10,192 nucleotides of DNA from Chloroflexota bacterium (GCA_029777225.1 JAKOSR010000119.1:1-10192); one strand, 5' to 3'. Shown: positions 1 to 6,365, counted from the first letter of the stretch. Made by a program: numbers and translations. The notes: a model not told the origin generated them from the sequence alone.

Positions 1-92
1 CATCCCCGACGCCTGGCGGAGTGGGGTAAGTGCATGCAAAACTTTTGGCCGCAGGTCTCCAAATTTTCCCTGAAAAACCGCTAAAACCGCAT

Positions 93-117
93 GTCATTCT
101 GAGCGCAGCGAAGAATC
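93..117. repeat. Dispersed intergenic repeat-like sequence
   Basis: The stretch contains CATTCTGAGC followed by GCAGCGAAGAATC. It closely resembles a short repeat scattered between genes in many environmental bacteria, which often creates spurious ORFs reading 'VILSEAKNP'; here the plus frame reads HVILSAAKNP. The family resemblance is from memory. A genome-wide copy count would confirm it. I therefore do not call the 83-residue open frame at 30-281 a gene. Confidence 0.5.
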
Positions 118-150
118 CTGGCGTCCGCAAGCGTGACCTTTATCTCTCCT

Positions 151-254
151 CAAGTTTGCCAATCGGAATCACAAGTTTGCCAATTGAAATCGCAAGTTTG
201 CCAATCCCAACCTCAAGTTTGCCAACAGGTATGTGTGGAAAACTTGGCAAACTT
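151..254. repeat. 21-bp-period tandem array with one inverted copy
   Basis: The 12-mer CAAGTTTGCCAA occurs exactly at 151-162, 172-183, 193-204 and 214-225, so the period is a constant 21 bp with 9-bp variable spacers. An inverted copy, TTGGCAAACTT, sits at 244-254 and can pair with the last direct copy as an 11-bp stem with an 18-nt loop. A period of 21 bp is two helical turns, which suits protein binding on one DNA face. It also equals seven codons, and the plus frame reads SLPI-type heptads, but no convincing gene surrounds it. Function unknown. Confidence 0.8.
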
Positions 255-280
255 CCCCCAATAATCGCAAGTTACCTATG

Positions 281-314
281 AAAAAAAACTGGAAACATTA
301 TGCCCGCCAGGGCA
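281..314 (-). terminator. Possible weak terminator after tRNA-Cys
   Basis: On the minus strand, downstream of tRNA-Cys, TGCCC and GGGCA (301-314) form a 5-bp stem with a 4-nt loop. A run of eight T follows at 288-281, but about 12 nt after the stem. The separation is larger than in classical intrinsic terminators, so this is a weak call. Confidence 0.25.
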
Positions 315-327
315 AACCCATGATGAG
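315..327. repeat. 13-bp duplicate of an internal tRNA-Cys segment
   Basis: The sequence AACCCATGATGAG at 315-327 is repeated exactly at 367-379 inside tRNA-Cys, where it covers the end of the anticodon stem, the variable loop and the 5' part of the T arm. The copies are 52 bp apart in the same orientation, and the outer copy lies just 3' of the tRNA gene. It may be a degraded tRNA remnant, a slippage product or chance. No integrase is present, and the copy does not include the tRNA 3' end typical of attachment sites. Confidence 0.6.
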
Positions 328-345
328 GACATGCCTTTAAATAAT

Positions 346-419
346 TGGAGGCGACGATGGGATTTGAACCCATGATGAGAGTTTTGCAGACTCTTGCCTT
401 GCCACTTGGCCACGTCGCC
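346..419 (-). tRNA. tRNA-Cys (anticodon GCA)
   Basis: Read on the minus strand, the acceptor arms GGCGACG and CGTCGCC pair perfectly. The anticodon loop is CTGCAAA with anticodon GCA on an AGAGT/ACTCT stem, and the T arm is ATGGG-TTCAAAT-CCCAT. The discriminator is U73, the expected cysteine identity base, followed by a genome-encoded CCA (348-346). It lies downstream of tRNA-Gly on the same strand, with a 45-bp spacer. Confidence 0.96.
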
Positions 420-424
420 TTAAT

Positions 425-452
425 AAAAAACTGATATATCCATTATATCAGT
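425..452 (-). terminator. AT-rich hairpin plus T run between the two tRNAs
   Basis: The minus strand carries ACTGATATA, a 5-nt loop, then TATATCAGT, a perfect 9-bp inverted repeat followed by a T run. It starts about 12 nt after the tRNA-Gly 3' end and fits an intrinsic terminator or attenuator, although the stem is AT-rich. The same hairpin includes a perfect TATAAT (447-442), which could be a -10 element for tRNA-Cys, but I see no well-spaced -35. It may also be a processing landmark in a joint precursor. Confidence 0.45.
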
Positions 453-464
453 TCCTTATCTTCA

Positions 465-537
<73 letters not shown>

Positions 538-576
538 GTTTCTTTTTTTCTGTCGCCCGGGAGGACAACGGCAGGT

Positions 577-605
577 ATTTTAGCACAAGCAAATTTAAAA
601 GTCAA
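577..605 (-). promoter_or_regulatory. Sigma70-type promoter for the tRNA-Gly/tRNA-Cys unit
   Basis: The minus strand shows TTGACT (605-600), a 17-bp spacer and TAAAAT (582-577): five of six consensus bases at each element with ideal spacing. The predicted start near 570 leaves a leader of about 33 nt before tRNA-Gly. It lies just downstream of the methyltransferase stop at 629, so the tRNAs need not depend on read-through. Confidence 0.8.
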
Positions 606-628
606 CCGCTAATCCGTATTCCCCATCC

Positions 629-1669
629 TCACCGCGCGCCAGCCTTGTCCTTCCGCGAAATCCCCACCACGCTGATCTTGGTCGCATGGTTGAATGGTGC
701 GGGGTCCGCCGGCCCTTCAGCACGGATGGTCTCCGCATACCCCGTGATGTCCTCCGGCACCGTGATGACCGCCTCCAACCGCGCGTACCCGCTTTCCTCC
801 AGCCGCTTCAGCTGCCCTATCACCGCTTCGCCGGGCAAATACAGCGCATTATTCACTACCACCAGCCGGCCCTCGTGCGCCACCAGGGGCCTCACCTTGT
901 TGATCAGGCTCAGCCAGTCCCCCAACAAGTCCACCCGTCCACCCTTGGAGCTGGAAAAGAGCGGCGGGTCCAGCAACACCAGGTCAAACAGCCGGCCTTC
1001 CGCCTTCAACTTGCCCGCCATCTTGAAAAAGTCCATCGCCAACAGGCTCATCCTGCCGCTAAAGTCATTCAACCCCGCGCTTCTCCCCGCCATGGCCAGA
1101 TACGCCCGGTTGCTGTCACCCTGGATAACCTCCTCCGCCCCGCCGGCCAGCGCCGCGATGCCCAGTGCGCCGGTATAGGCGAAGCAATTGAGCGCCTTAG
1201 CCCCCGCGCTCTCGCGCTTTAACCACTCCCGCAAATGCCGCGTATCGGGGTAAAAGCTGCTGTCCTGGTTGAGTCTCAAATCCAGAGCGTACCAAACCCC
1301 GTTCTCCCTCACGCGCTCATCCAGGGTCTCCCCGCGCAGTAGTACGCCCTTGCGTCGTTCCACCTCCGCGGCATGCCTTTCCTTCAACAGCACCGTCTTT
1401 ATCCCTGGCAGTGCTTGTAGGTAAAAATTCACCACATCCGGTACCAGTGGTCCCACGCTCTCCATCTCCCTCGCGTGGTTCCCAATCACCAGTGTCCGCC
1501 CAAACAAATCCACCACCAGCCCGGGAAGTCCTTCATAAAACCCGTTAAAAAGCCGGATGACCCCATTCATCTGCTCCTCAGGCAGGCTCATCCGCGCGCG
1601 CAGGCACCGTTCCAGCATGGCGCCAACCGGCTGCCCGTTCTCCTGGTCTAAACCCGTCCCTGAAATCAT
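629..1669 (-). CDS. RlmI/RlmK-like class I SAM-dependent RNA methyltransferase, PUA-less
   Basis: A protein of 346 residues resembling the COG1092 (RlmI/RlmK) rRNA methyltransferases. Residues about 18-62 match the small domain after the PUA in RlmI (RLFNGFYEGLPGLVVDLFG, 39-57). The Rossmann part has NQDSSFYPDTR (134-143), motif I LNCFAYTGALG (160-170) and motif IV LLDPPLFSSSK (232-242). The RlmI PUA domain is absent. The motif corresponding to catalytic Cys (FSCSG) in RlmI reads VVVNNALYL (270-278) with no cysteine, and DPP-FS-SK followed by NN resembles the RlmK m7G enzyme more. The RNA target is therefore uncertain. The ATG at 1669 was chosen because the GTG at 1720 would extend into the divergent gene's ribosome-binding site; no good SD decides it. 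Confidence 0.82.
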   Translation of the reverse strand: MISGTGLDQENGQPVGAMLERCLRARMSLPEEQMNGVIRLFNGFYEGLPGLVVDLFGRTLVIGNHAREMESVGPLVPDVVNFYLQALPGIKTVLLKERHAAEVERRKGVLLRGETLDERVRENGVWYALDLRLNQDSSFYPDTRHLREWLKRESAGAKALNCFAYTGALGIAALAGGAEEVIQGDSNRAYLAMAGRSAGLNDFSGRMSLLAMDFFKMAGKLKAEGRLFDLVLLDPPLFSSSKGGRVDLLGDWLSLINKVRPLVAHEGRLVVVNNALYLPGEAVIGQLKRLEESGYARLEAVITVPEDITGYAETIRAEGPADPAPFNHATKISVVGISRKDKAGAR

Positions 1670-1723
1670 GGCATTCAAAGTAAAATTACTCCCTGATGAA
1701 TCATAACATTTCCGAGGCACGTC

Positions 1724-2536
1724 ATGAATACGTTTCTGAGTAACCTGAGTCCTGTTTTACAGACATTGCTGGCAACTGCCTTCACCTGGGGCATGACCGC
1801 CGCGGGCGCTGCTGGCGTCTTCCTTGGCAAGGAAATCAGCCGAAAAGTGTTGGATGGCATGCTTGGTTTCGCTGCCGGTGTGATGATTGCCGCCAGCTAC
1901 TTCTCCCTGCTTGCCCCCGCCATCGAACTATCTGCCGGCCAGGGCATCCCGATTTGGATGCCTGCCACGCTCGGTTTCCTTGCCGGTGGCGTTTTCCTTC
2001 TCTCGGTGGATAAAATTCTTCCCCATCTTCACCCGGGCGACGAATCCCCCGAGGGCCTCAAAAGCTCCTGGCAGCGCAGCGTGTTGCTCGTGTTCGCGAT
2101 TACCCTCCACAACATTCCCGAAGGTTTGGCTGTAGGGGTGGCCTTCGGTGCCTCCGCCATTGGTCTCAGCAATTCCTCGCTCAGTTCGGCCATCGCTCTC
2201 GCGCTCGGCATCGGCATCCAAAACTTCCCCGAAGGCATGGCCGTTTCCGTACCCCTGCGCCGCGAAAAAATGAGCCAGGGCAAGGCCTTCATGATTGGCC
2301 AGGCTTCCGGCCTGGTGGAACCTATTGCCGCGGTGATTGGCGCGGTTGCCGTCACTACCATGCGCGGTCTCCTCCCCTACGCGCTCGCCTTCGCTGCCGG
2401 CGCCATGATTTACGTCGTCGCAGAGGAATTAATTCCGGAATCTAAACGCGAAGCACTCAACCACTCCGACATTCCCACCATCGGCGTCATGCTTGGTTTC
2501 GCGGTAATGATGTTCCTGGATGTCGCGCTCGGCTAA
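1724..2536 (+). CDS. gufA: ZIP-family divalent metal transporter, GufA type
   Basis: An inner-membrane protein of 270 residues predicted to import zinc or related divalent cations. It is strongly hydrophobic throughout, with about eight membrane segments. The ZIP metal-site motifs are present: HNIPEG (129-134) on helix 4 and QNFPEG (166-171) on helix 5. Further acidic membrane motifs are QASGLVEP (193-200) and AEELIPE (233-239). The loop between helices 3 and 4 has only a short histidine cluster (PHLHPGDE, 100-107). The start is supported by GAGG at 1714-1717, 6 nt before ATG. It is divergent from the RlmI/RlmK-like gene, and its 3' end overlaps the convergent Trm9-like gene by 4 bp. Exact metal specificity cannot be read from sequence. 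Confidence 0.92.
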   Translation: MNTFLSNLSPVLQTLLATAFTWGMTAAGAAGVFLGKEISRKVLDGMLGFAAGVMIAASYFSLLAPAIELSAGQGIPIWMPATLGFLAGGVFLLSVDKILPHLHPGDESPEGLKSSWQRSVLLVFAITLHNIPEGLAVGVAFGASAIGLSNSSLSSAIALALGIGIQNFPEGMAVSVPLRREKMSQGKAFMIGQASGLVEPIAAVIGAVAVTTMRGLLPYALAFAAGAMIYVVAEELIPESKREALNHSDIPTIGVMLGFAVMMFLDVALG

Positions 2537-3297
2537 TTCGCGGGCTTTTGCCAGATCTGGTACAAGGCCAGGTTTCCTTCCTTGCCATCCGAAAAAAACC
2601 TTTCCACCAGCCTCAACCCGGCGGCTTTTCCCAAACAAATGAGTTCTTCCTCGTTGAAATGGTGCACGTAACGCAGCACCGGCGCGGCTTCCTGTTTTTC
2701 CGCGCGCCAGTCCATCAGCAGGTCTCCTGGACCAACCTCATCCTCCGAGATGCCGATGGCGCTCCAGGGCTGCACCCTTGCCTTCAGCCTATCGCTGTTC
2801 AAAACCTGCCAGGTGGAGATTGCCAGCATCCCCTCCGGTGCCAACGCCTGGGCCGTAGACCTAAAAAAATCCGCTTGTAGGTCCTCCCCGGGGAGGTGAT
2901 GCAGCACGGCAAAGCTCACTACACGCTCAAACTGCTGTCCCTCCAGGCTCACTGGCCAGTCTGGCATGCTAAAGTCGGCCTGCCTGAACACGGCATTTCC
3001 ATGCCCGCCTGGCAGGGGGGTCTCGAGCTCGTGCTCAAACAGGGCTGGGCTGTTGTCCAGGCCAACATAGGCTCCCTGGTAACCTTGCGCCGCCAGTTCG
3101 GTGGCCAGGTTGCCATTCCCGCAGCCCAGATCGAGCACGGAATTCCCCGCCAGTAGCATGGGCAACAGCCGCTTTACGCCGGGTTGCACGCGGTGTCGTG
3201 TGCTTGAAAATGAGTGCGCGTAGGTATCGTAAAACTGCTGGTTTTGCGCCAGCAGCTGCTCCTGGATTTCCTTCCGCATGCTCCATGTGCTTTGCAT
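2533..3297 (-). CDS. Trm9/ALKBH8-like tRNA wobble-uridine methyltransferase (predicted)
   Basis: A SAM-dependent methyltransferase of 254 residues. The N-terminal FYDTYAHSFSSTRHRVQPGV (22-41) closely follows the Trm9/ALKBH8 signature YxxIAxHFSxTRxxxWP. SAM motif I is VLDLGCGNGNL (54-64), the motif II region is YVGLDNSP (77-84), and SFAVLHHLP (128-136) parallels SIAVxHH of Trm9. The C-terminal GDLLMDW (191-197) and RYVHHFNEEEL (209-219) parallel DVFVPW and RYYHLYxExEL. Trm9 methylates cm5U34 of tRNA to mcm5U, using the product of the Elp3 reaction, and elp3 lies head-to-head 63 bp away. The ATG at 3297 follows an extended -10 by 6 nt, suggesting a leaderless message; the alternative ATG is 3279. 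The open frame extends further upstream, but that part is non-family sequence. A generic methyltransferase remains possible. Confidence 0.72.
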   Translation of the reverse strand: MQSTWSMRKEIQEQLLAQNQQFYDTYAHSFSSTRHRVQPGVKRLLPMLLAGNSVLDLGCGNGNLATELAAQGYQGAYVGLDNSPALFEHELETPLPGGHGNAVFRQADFSMPDWPVSLEGQQFERVVSFAVLHHLPGEDLQADFFRSTAQALAPEGMLAISTWQVLNSDRLKARVQPWSAIGISEDEVGPGDLLMDWRAEKQEAAPVLRYVHHFNEEELICLGKAAGLRLVERFFSDGKEGNLALYQIWQKPAN

Positions 3298-3303
3298 ATG
3301 CTG

Positions 3304-3312
3304 AGTATAACA
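3304..3312 (-). promoter_or_regulatory. Extended -10 element for the Trm9-like gene
   Basis: The minus strand reads TGT-TATACT, an extended -10 (TGn plus five-of-six TATAAT). Exactly 6 nt separate it from the ATG at 3297, so transcription would begin at or next to the start codon. No clear -35 and no Shine-Dalgarno are seen. Confidence 0.5.
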
Positions 3313-3348
3313 GGGTTGACACGCCCCGCCATCCTTCCGGGAAGCAGT

Positions 3349-3354
3349 TACAAT
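3349..3354 (+). promoter_or_regulatory. -10 element of elp3, leaderless geometry
   Basis: TACAAT lies 6 nt before the ATG at 3361, predicting a start site at the A of ATG. No Shine-Dalgarno precedes the gene. A perfect TTGACA at 3316-3321 is 27 bp upstream of the -10, too far to be its -35. Confidence 0.45.
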
Positions 3355-3360
3355 ACTGGC

Positions 3361-4980
3361 ATGGACGCGAAAGAAGCCTGGCGCAAAAAACGTGAAATCA
3401 CCCCCGATGATCTTACCCTGGCCCGCCAGGTGCTCGAGGAAATCCGGGCAGGCGCTGAACCGCGTGCTGCCTTGCGTGCCCATCCCTTGCCTGCTGGGGC
3501 GGGCTTTTTGGCCAAGCATACCCTGGTCGCCGCCTATGATGACCTGGTGAGCAGGGGGGAGTGGTCCCCTGACCCTGCTCTACTGGCAGCCATTCGCATG
3601 AAGCCCGTCCGCACTCTCTCCGGTGTGACCACCATCACGGTCCTCACCCGTCCAAGCCCCTGTCCGGGTCACTGCATTTTCTGCCCCACGGAAGAGAACA
3701 TGCCCCAATCCTACCTCTCCGACGAACCCGGCGCGCGCCGCGGCGTGGAGAACGATTTTGACCCCTACCGCCAGGTGGCTTCCCGCCTCCAGGCGCTGCG
3801 CGAGGTGGGTCATCCCACCGACAAAATTGAGCTGCTCATCCTGGGCGGCAGCTGGACGGCTTACCCCAAGCCCTACCAGGAATGGTTTGTGCGGCGCTGT
3901 TTCGAGGCACTCAACGGCGAAAACCCGGAGGATAACCGTGGTGATGTTCCCCTCGCTGAGGTCCACGACCGCAACGTCGGCGCCCGGCATCGTAACGTCG
4001 GGCTGGTGGTTGAAACCCGACCTGACCTGATTACCCGCGAAGAGCTGATGGCCTACCGCCGCATGGGCGTCACCAAGCTCCAGGTCGGTATCCAAAGCAT
4101 GGATGACCATATCCTCGAGCTCAACCAGCGTGGGCACACGGTTGCCGAAGCACTGGAAGCCGTCGCCATGGCCCGAGCGGCCGGCTTTAAGATTGTCGCC
4201 CACTGGATGCCCAATCTCCTGGGCGCCACGCTTGCGAGCGACCGAGAGGATTTTCAACGTCTCTGGGAGGATGGCGGTTTGCAACCGGACGAACTAAAAA
4301 TCTATCCCTGCCAGCTGTTAAGAAACGCGGCGCTCTACCAATACTGGCAACGCGGTGAATACCAGCCTTACACCGAACAGCAGCTTATCGACCTCCTCGC
4401 CGACATCAAACCGAACGTTCCCCGCTTCTGCCGTATCAACCGGGTCATCCGCGACATCCCCTCCACCAATGTCGTCGCCGGCAACCTGAACACCAGCCTT
4501 CGGCAGGATGTCGCCCGTGAGCTTGCGGCTCGTGGCACCCGCTGCCAGTGCGTCCGTTGCCGCGAAATTCGTAAAGGCCGCGTAGACCCTGCCAACCTGG
4601 ACCTCCACGAATTGGTTTACCGCGCTGGGCACGCCACGGAGTACTTCCTCTCCTTCGACACTCCCACTGACGAACTTGCTGGTTTCCTGCGTCTTTCCCT
4701 CCCTGGCGAGCCCAACTGGCTCAACATTCCGGATCTCGCCAGCGCGGCCATCATTCGGGAAGTGCATGTGTTTGGCCAGTCGCTGGAGGTCGGCTCCGAA
4801 CGCCTGGGTGCCGCCCAGCATGTCGGGCTCGGCAAGCGCCTGATCGAGGTCGCGGCAGAGATTGCCCGTGCGCGCGGTTATCGCCACCTCGCGGTCATAT
4901 CAGCTGTCGGCACGCGCGATTACTATGCTGCCCGTGGTTTTGAGCCCGGCCAGCTCTACATGGTCCGGCAGTTGCAATAA
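3361..4980 (+). CDS. elp3: Elp3: tRNA uridine-34 carboxymethyl-type radical SAM/acetyltransferase
   Basis: A protein of 539 residues matching stand-alone bacterial Elp3, which uses acetyl-CoA and SAM radical chemistry to install a carboxymethyl-type group at C5 of wobble uridine in tRNA. A basic N-terminal tRNA-binding region (1-80) leads into the radical SAM domain with CPGHCIFCP (C101, C105, C108, a CX3CX2C [4Fe-4S] site). QSY (116-118), DPYRQ (134-138) and LGGSWTAYPKPYQ (161-173) are further Elp3 signatures. CQCVRCREI (395-403) is the Zn-binding region of bacterial and archaeal Elp3. The C-terminal GNAT domain has QHVGLG (486-491) for acetyl-CoA and DYYAARGFE (520-528) with paired tyrosines. 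Upstream in-frame codons to 3214 are not family sequence, so ATG 3361 is the start. It ends 1 bp before a strong terminator. No other Elongator subunit is visible. Confidence 0.96.
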   Translation: MDAKEAWRKKREITPDDLTLARQVLEEIRAGAEPRAALRAHPLPAGAGFLAKHTLVAAYDDLVSRGEWSPDPALLAAIRMKPVRTLSGVTTITVLTRPSPCPGHCIFCPTEENMPQSYLSDEPGARRGVENDFDPYRQVASRLQALREVGHPTDKIELLILGGSWTAYPKPYQEWFVRRCFEALNGENPEDNRGDVPLAEVHDRNVGARHRNVGLVVETRPDLITREELMAYRRMGVTKLQVGIQSMDDHILELNQRGHTVAEALEAVAMARAAGFKIVAHWMPNLLGATLASDREDFQRLWEDGGLQPDELKIYPCQLLRNAALYQYWQRGEYQPYTEQQLIDLLADIKPNVPRFCRINRVIRDIPSTNVVAGNLNTSLRQDVARELAARGTRCQCVRCREIRKGRVDPANLDLHELVYRAGHATEYFLSFDTPTDELAGFLRLSLPGEPNWLNIPDLASAAIIREVHVFGQSLEVGSERLGAAQHVGLGKRLIEVAAEIARARGYRHLAVISAVGTRDYYAARGFEPGQLYMVRQLQ

Positions 4981-5014
4981 AAAAGAACCGGAAGAGCTTA
5001 CTTCCGGTTCTTTT
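4981..5014. terminator. Bidirectional intrinsic terminator
   Basis: AAAAGAACCGGAAG (4981-4994) and CTTCCGGTTCTTTT (5001-5014) form a perfect 14-bp stem with a 6-nt loop, giving a T run on each strand. It begins directly after the elp3 stop and sits 12 bp beyond the AIM24 stop, so it can terminate both convergent genes. Confidence 0.93.
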
Positions 5015-5026
5015 GTCTAGGAGAGG

Positions 5027-5707
5027 TTAGTCTCCTCGTTTGGGCATATAGGGAATTAGCCTTGAAGCAAAACTGCTCGCGTTGATGGTTTGCAGCCACA
5101 CCTTGCCCGGGCCGGTCACCACGCTCAGGAACAATCCTTCCCCGCCAAATAGGACGTTCGCAAATCCCTTCACTGTTTCCGCGCTATATTGCACCTGGGA
5201 TTCGAACAGCGCCAGGTTACCGGTATCCACCTTCAACCGTTCACCGGGTTGCAGGTCTTTTTCCAGCACGGTGCCATCAATTTCCAAAAAGACCAGCCCT
5301 CTACCGCTCAGGCGTTGCATGATAAAGCCCTCACCGCCAAATAGACCGGTCTTGAACTTGTTCACATAGGTCGAAAGCTCAACCCCGGGCGTCGCGCACA
5401 AAAAGGCCTGCTTTTGGGCGATGTATTGAACGCTCCCATCAAGTTGTAGTGGGATGATGGTACCAGGCAGCGTGGAGGCCAGGGTCAATTCGGCCCCGCT
5501 GGCATTAGCGGTGTAAGTGGCCATGAACAGCGACTCGCCACTCAACATGCGTCCAAGCCCCTTCATCAGTCCACCCTTGACGTTGGTTTCCATAGTGAAG
5601 TTGTCTGTCATCCAGGTCATACCGCCGGCCTGGGTATAAATACTCTCCCCCGCGTCGAACTGCAATGTCACGGCGGGTAGTTTATCTCCGAACACTTTGT
5701 ATCTCAT
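5027..5707 (-). CDS. AIM24 family protein (TIGR00266 type)
   Basis: A 226-residue soluble protein of the AIM24/TIGR00266 family, predicted all-beta with two similar halves. The opening GESIYTQAGGMTWMTDNF (20-37), the GGLMKGLGRMLSGESLF region (45-61) and paired LFGGEGF/LFGGEGLF motifs (122-128, 186-193) are characteristic. The repeated LFGGEG marks the internal duplication. Biochemical function is not established in bacteria; the name comes from a yeast mitochondrial protein. The ATG is preceded by AAGGAG at 5-nt spacing. It lies 83 bp downstream of rpiB on the same strand with no clear promoter between, so it is probably co-transcribed with rpiB. Confidence 0.93.
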   Translation of the reverse strand: MRYKVFGDKLPAVTLQFDAGESIYTQAGGMTWMTDNFTMETNVKGGLMKGLGRMLSGESLFMATYTANASGAELTLASTLPGTIIPLQLDGSVQYIAQKQAFLCATPGVELSTYVNKFKTGLFGGEGFIMQRLSGRGLVFLEIDGTVLEKDLQPGERLKVDTGNLALFESQVQYSAETVKGFANVLFGGEGLFLSVVTGPGKVWLQTINASSFASRLIPYMPKRGD

Positions 5708-5790
5708 TTTGGCTCCTTGTTGGTTCTGGTTGGGTGTTCTTGGTCTTCATCTGGCTTGCTTTTTGGGAAGGCCCACTCACAAGAGTCGCG

Positions 5791-6336
5791 TTATCCATTC
5801 GCGTCCACAGGCTTGGTATCCTCGTCCAGTAGTTTGTTTTCCACCGGGCTGGTAGCCTCGGAAGGCGTTTCTTGCCGTGGCGTGGGGGGCTGGTTGCCCA
5901 GCTCGATGCGCGTAATCATGTCCAGCCGGCGCTGATGGCGATCGCCCTCAAACCCGGCGTTCAGCCAGCCTTCCAGGATGAGCGTCGCCAGGCCGGTGCC
6001 CACCACCCGCGCGCCCATGCACAGCACGTTGCTGTTATTATGCCGGCGCGAAAGAATGGCGGAAAACGGCTCGCTGCACGCGGCAGCCCGGATGCCCGCG
6101 AATTTGTTTGCGGCAATGGACATGCCAATCCCTGTCCCACAAATGAGCAATCCCCGCTCAAATTGCCCTGAAAGCACGGCCTTGGCCACTTTTTCCGCGT
6201 AACGCGGATAATCCACGCTTGCCGTGCCATCGGTCCCAAAATCCTCATAAGGGATCATCCGGCTGTCAAGATACGCTTTGAGGGCGCTTTTCAGCTCCAA
6301 GCCAGCATGGTCACAAGCAATCGCGATTTTCATCAT
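5791..6336 (-). CDS. rpiB: Ribose-5-phosphate isomerase B with acidic C-terminal tail
   Basis: Interconverts ribose 5-phosphate and ribulose 5-phosphate in the non-oxidative pentose phosphate pathway (cytosol). RpiB signatures are intact: CDH (D9, H10), CGTGIGMSIAANK with catalytic C66, RRHNNSN with H99 and N100, and R133/R137 for phosphate binding, all at E. coli-like positions. The family is usually about 150 residues; this one has 181. The extra part from about residue 147 is rich in P, E, T, S and D and looks disordered. AAGGAG lies 4 nt before the first of two adjacent ATGs (6336, 6333); either may be used. It heads the probable rpiB-AIM24 operon and is divergent from tetR. The allose-6-phosphate isomerase side activity of the family is possible. 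Confidence 0.95.
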   Translation of the reverse strand: MMKIAIACDHAGLELKSALKAYLDSRMIPYEDFGTDGTASVDYPRYAEKVAKAVLSGQFERGLLICGTGIGMSIAANKFAGIRAAACSEPFSAILSRRHNNSNVLCMGARVVGTGLATLILEGWLNAGFEGDRHQRRLDMITRIELGNQPPTPRQETPSEATSPVENKLLDEDTKPVDANG

Positions 6337-6365
6337 GTTTCTCCTTGATTATGGGTGCTCCCATG

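Larger units (their letters stand above)
1..345. other. Non-coding stretch beyond the tRNA genes
   Basis: No convincing gene lies here. The single open frame at 30-281 translates the dispersed repeat and the 21-bp array, has no family resemblance and no Shine-Dalgarno, and is judged spurious. The contents are the listed repeats, a weak hairpin and an A8 run at 281-288. Confidence 0.7.

Noticed and set aside
151..254. CRISPR array
   Set aside because: Repeats of 12 bp with 9-bp spacers are far too short, one copy is inverted and no cas genes are present.
30..281. Open frame of 83 codons with SLPI-type heptads
   Set aside because: It begins in unremarkable sequence, runs through a dispersed-repeat sequence and then the 21-bp array; no Shine-Dalgarno, domain or family resemblance. 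The heptads follow automatically from the 21-bp period.
3316..3354. TTGACA and TACAAT as one conventional elp3 promoter
   Set aside because: The 27-bp spacer is far outside the 16-18 bp range, so the hexamers are not paired.
3214..3360. Upstream extension of elp3
   Set aside because: The 49 extra codons lie antisense to the Trm9-like gene and across the shared promoter region; Elp3 homology starts with the basic N-terminus after ATG 3361.
3298..3519. Longer N-terminus of the Trm9-like methyltransferase (open frame from 3519)
   Set aside because: The extra 74 residues overlap the elp3 start region antisense, have no domain resemblance, and the family N-terminus begins close to ATG 3297.
3580..4284. 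Long antisense open frame inside elp3 (and others at 4318-4887, 645-1222, 8734-9132)
   Set aside because: These mirror the codon pattern of clearly real genes on the other strand and show no family features.
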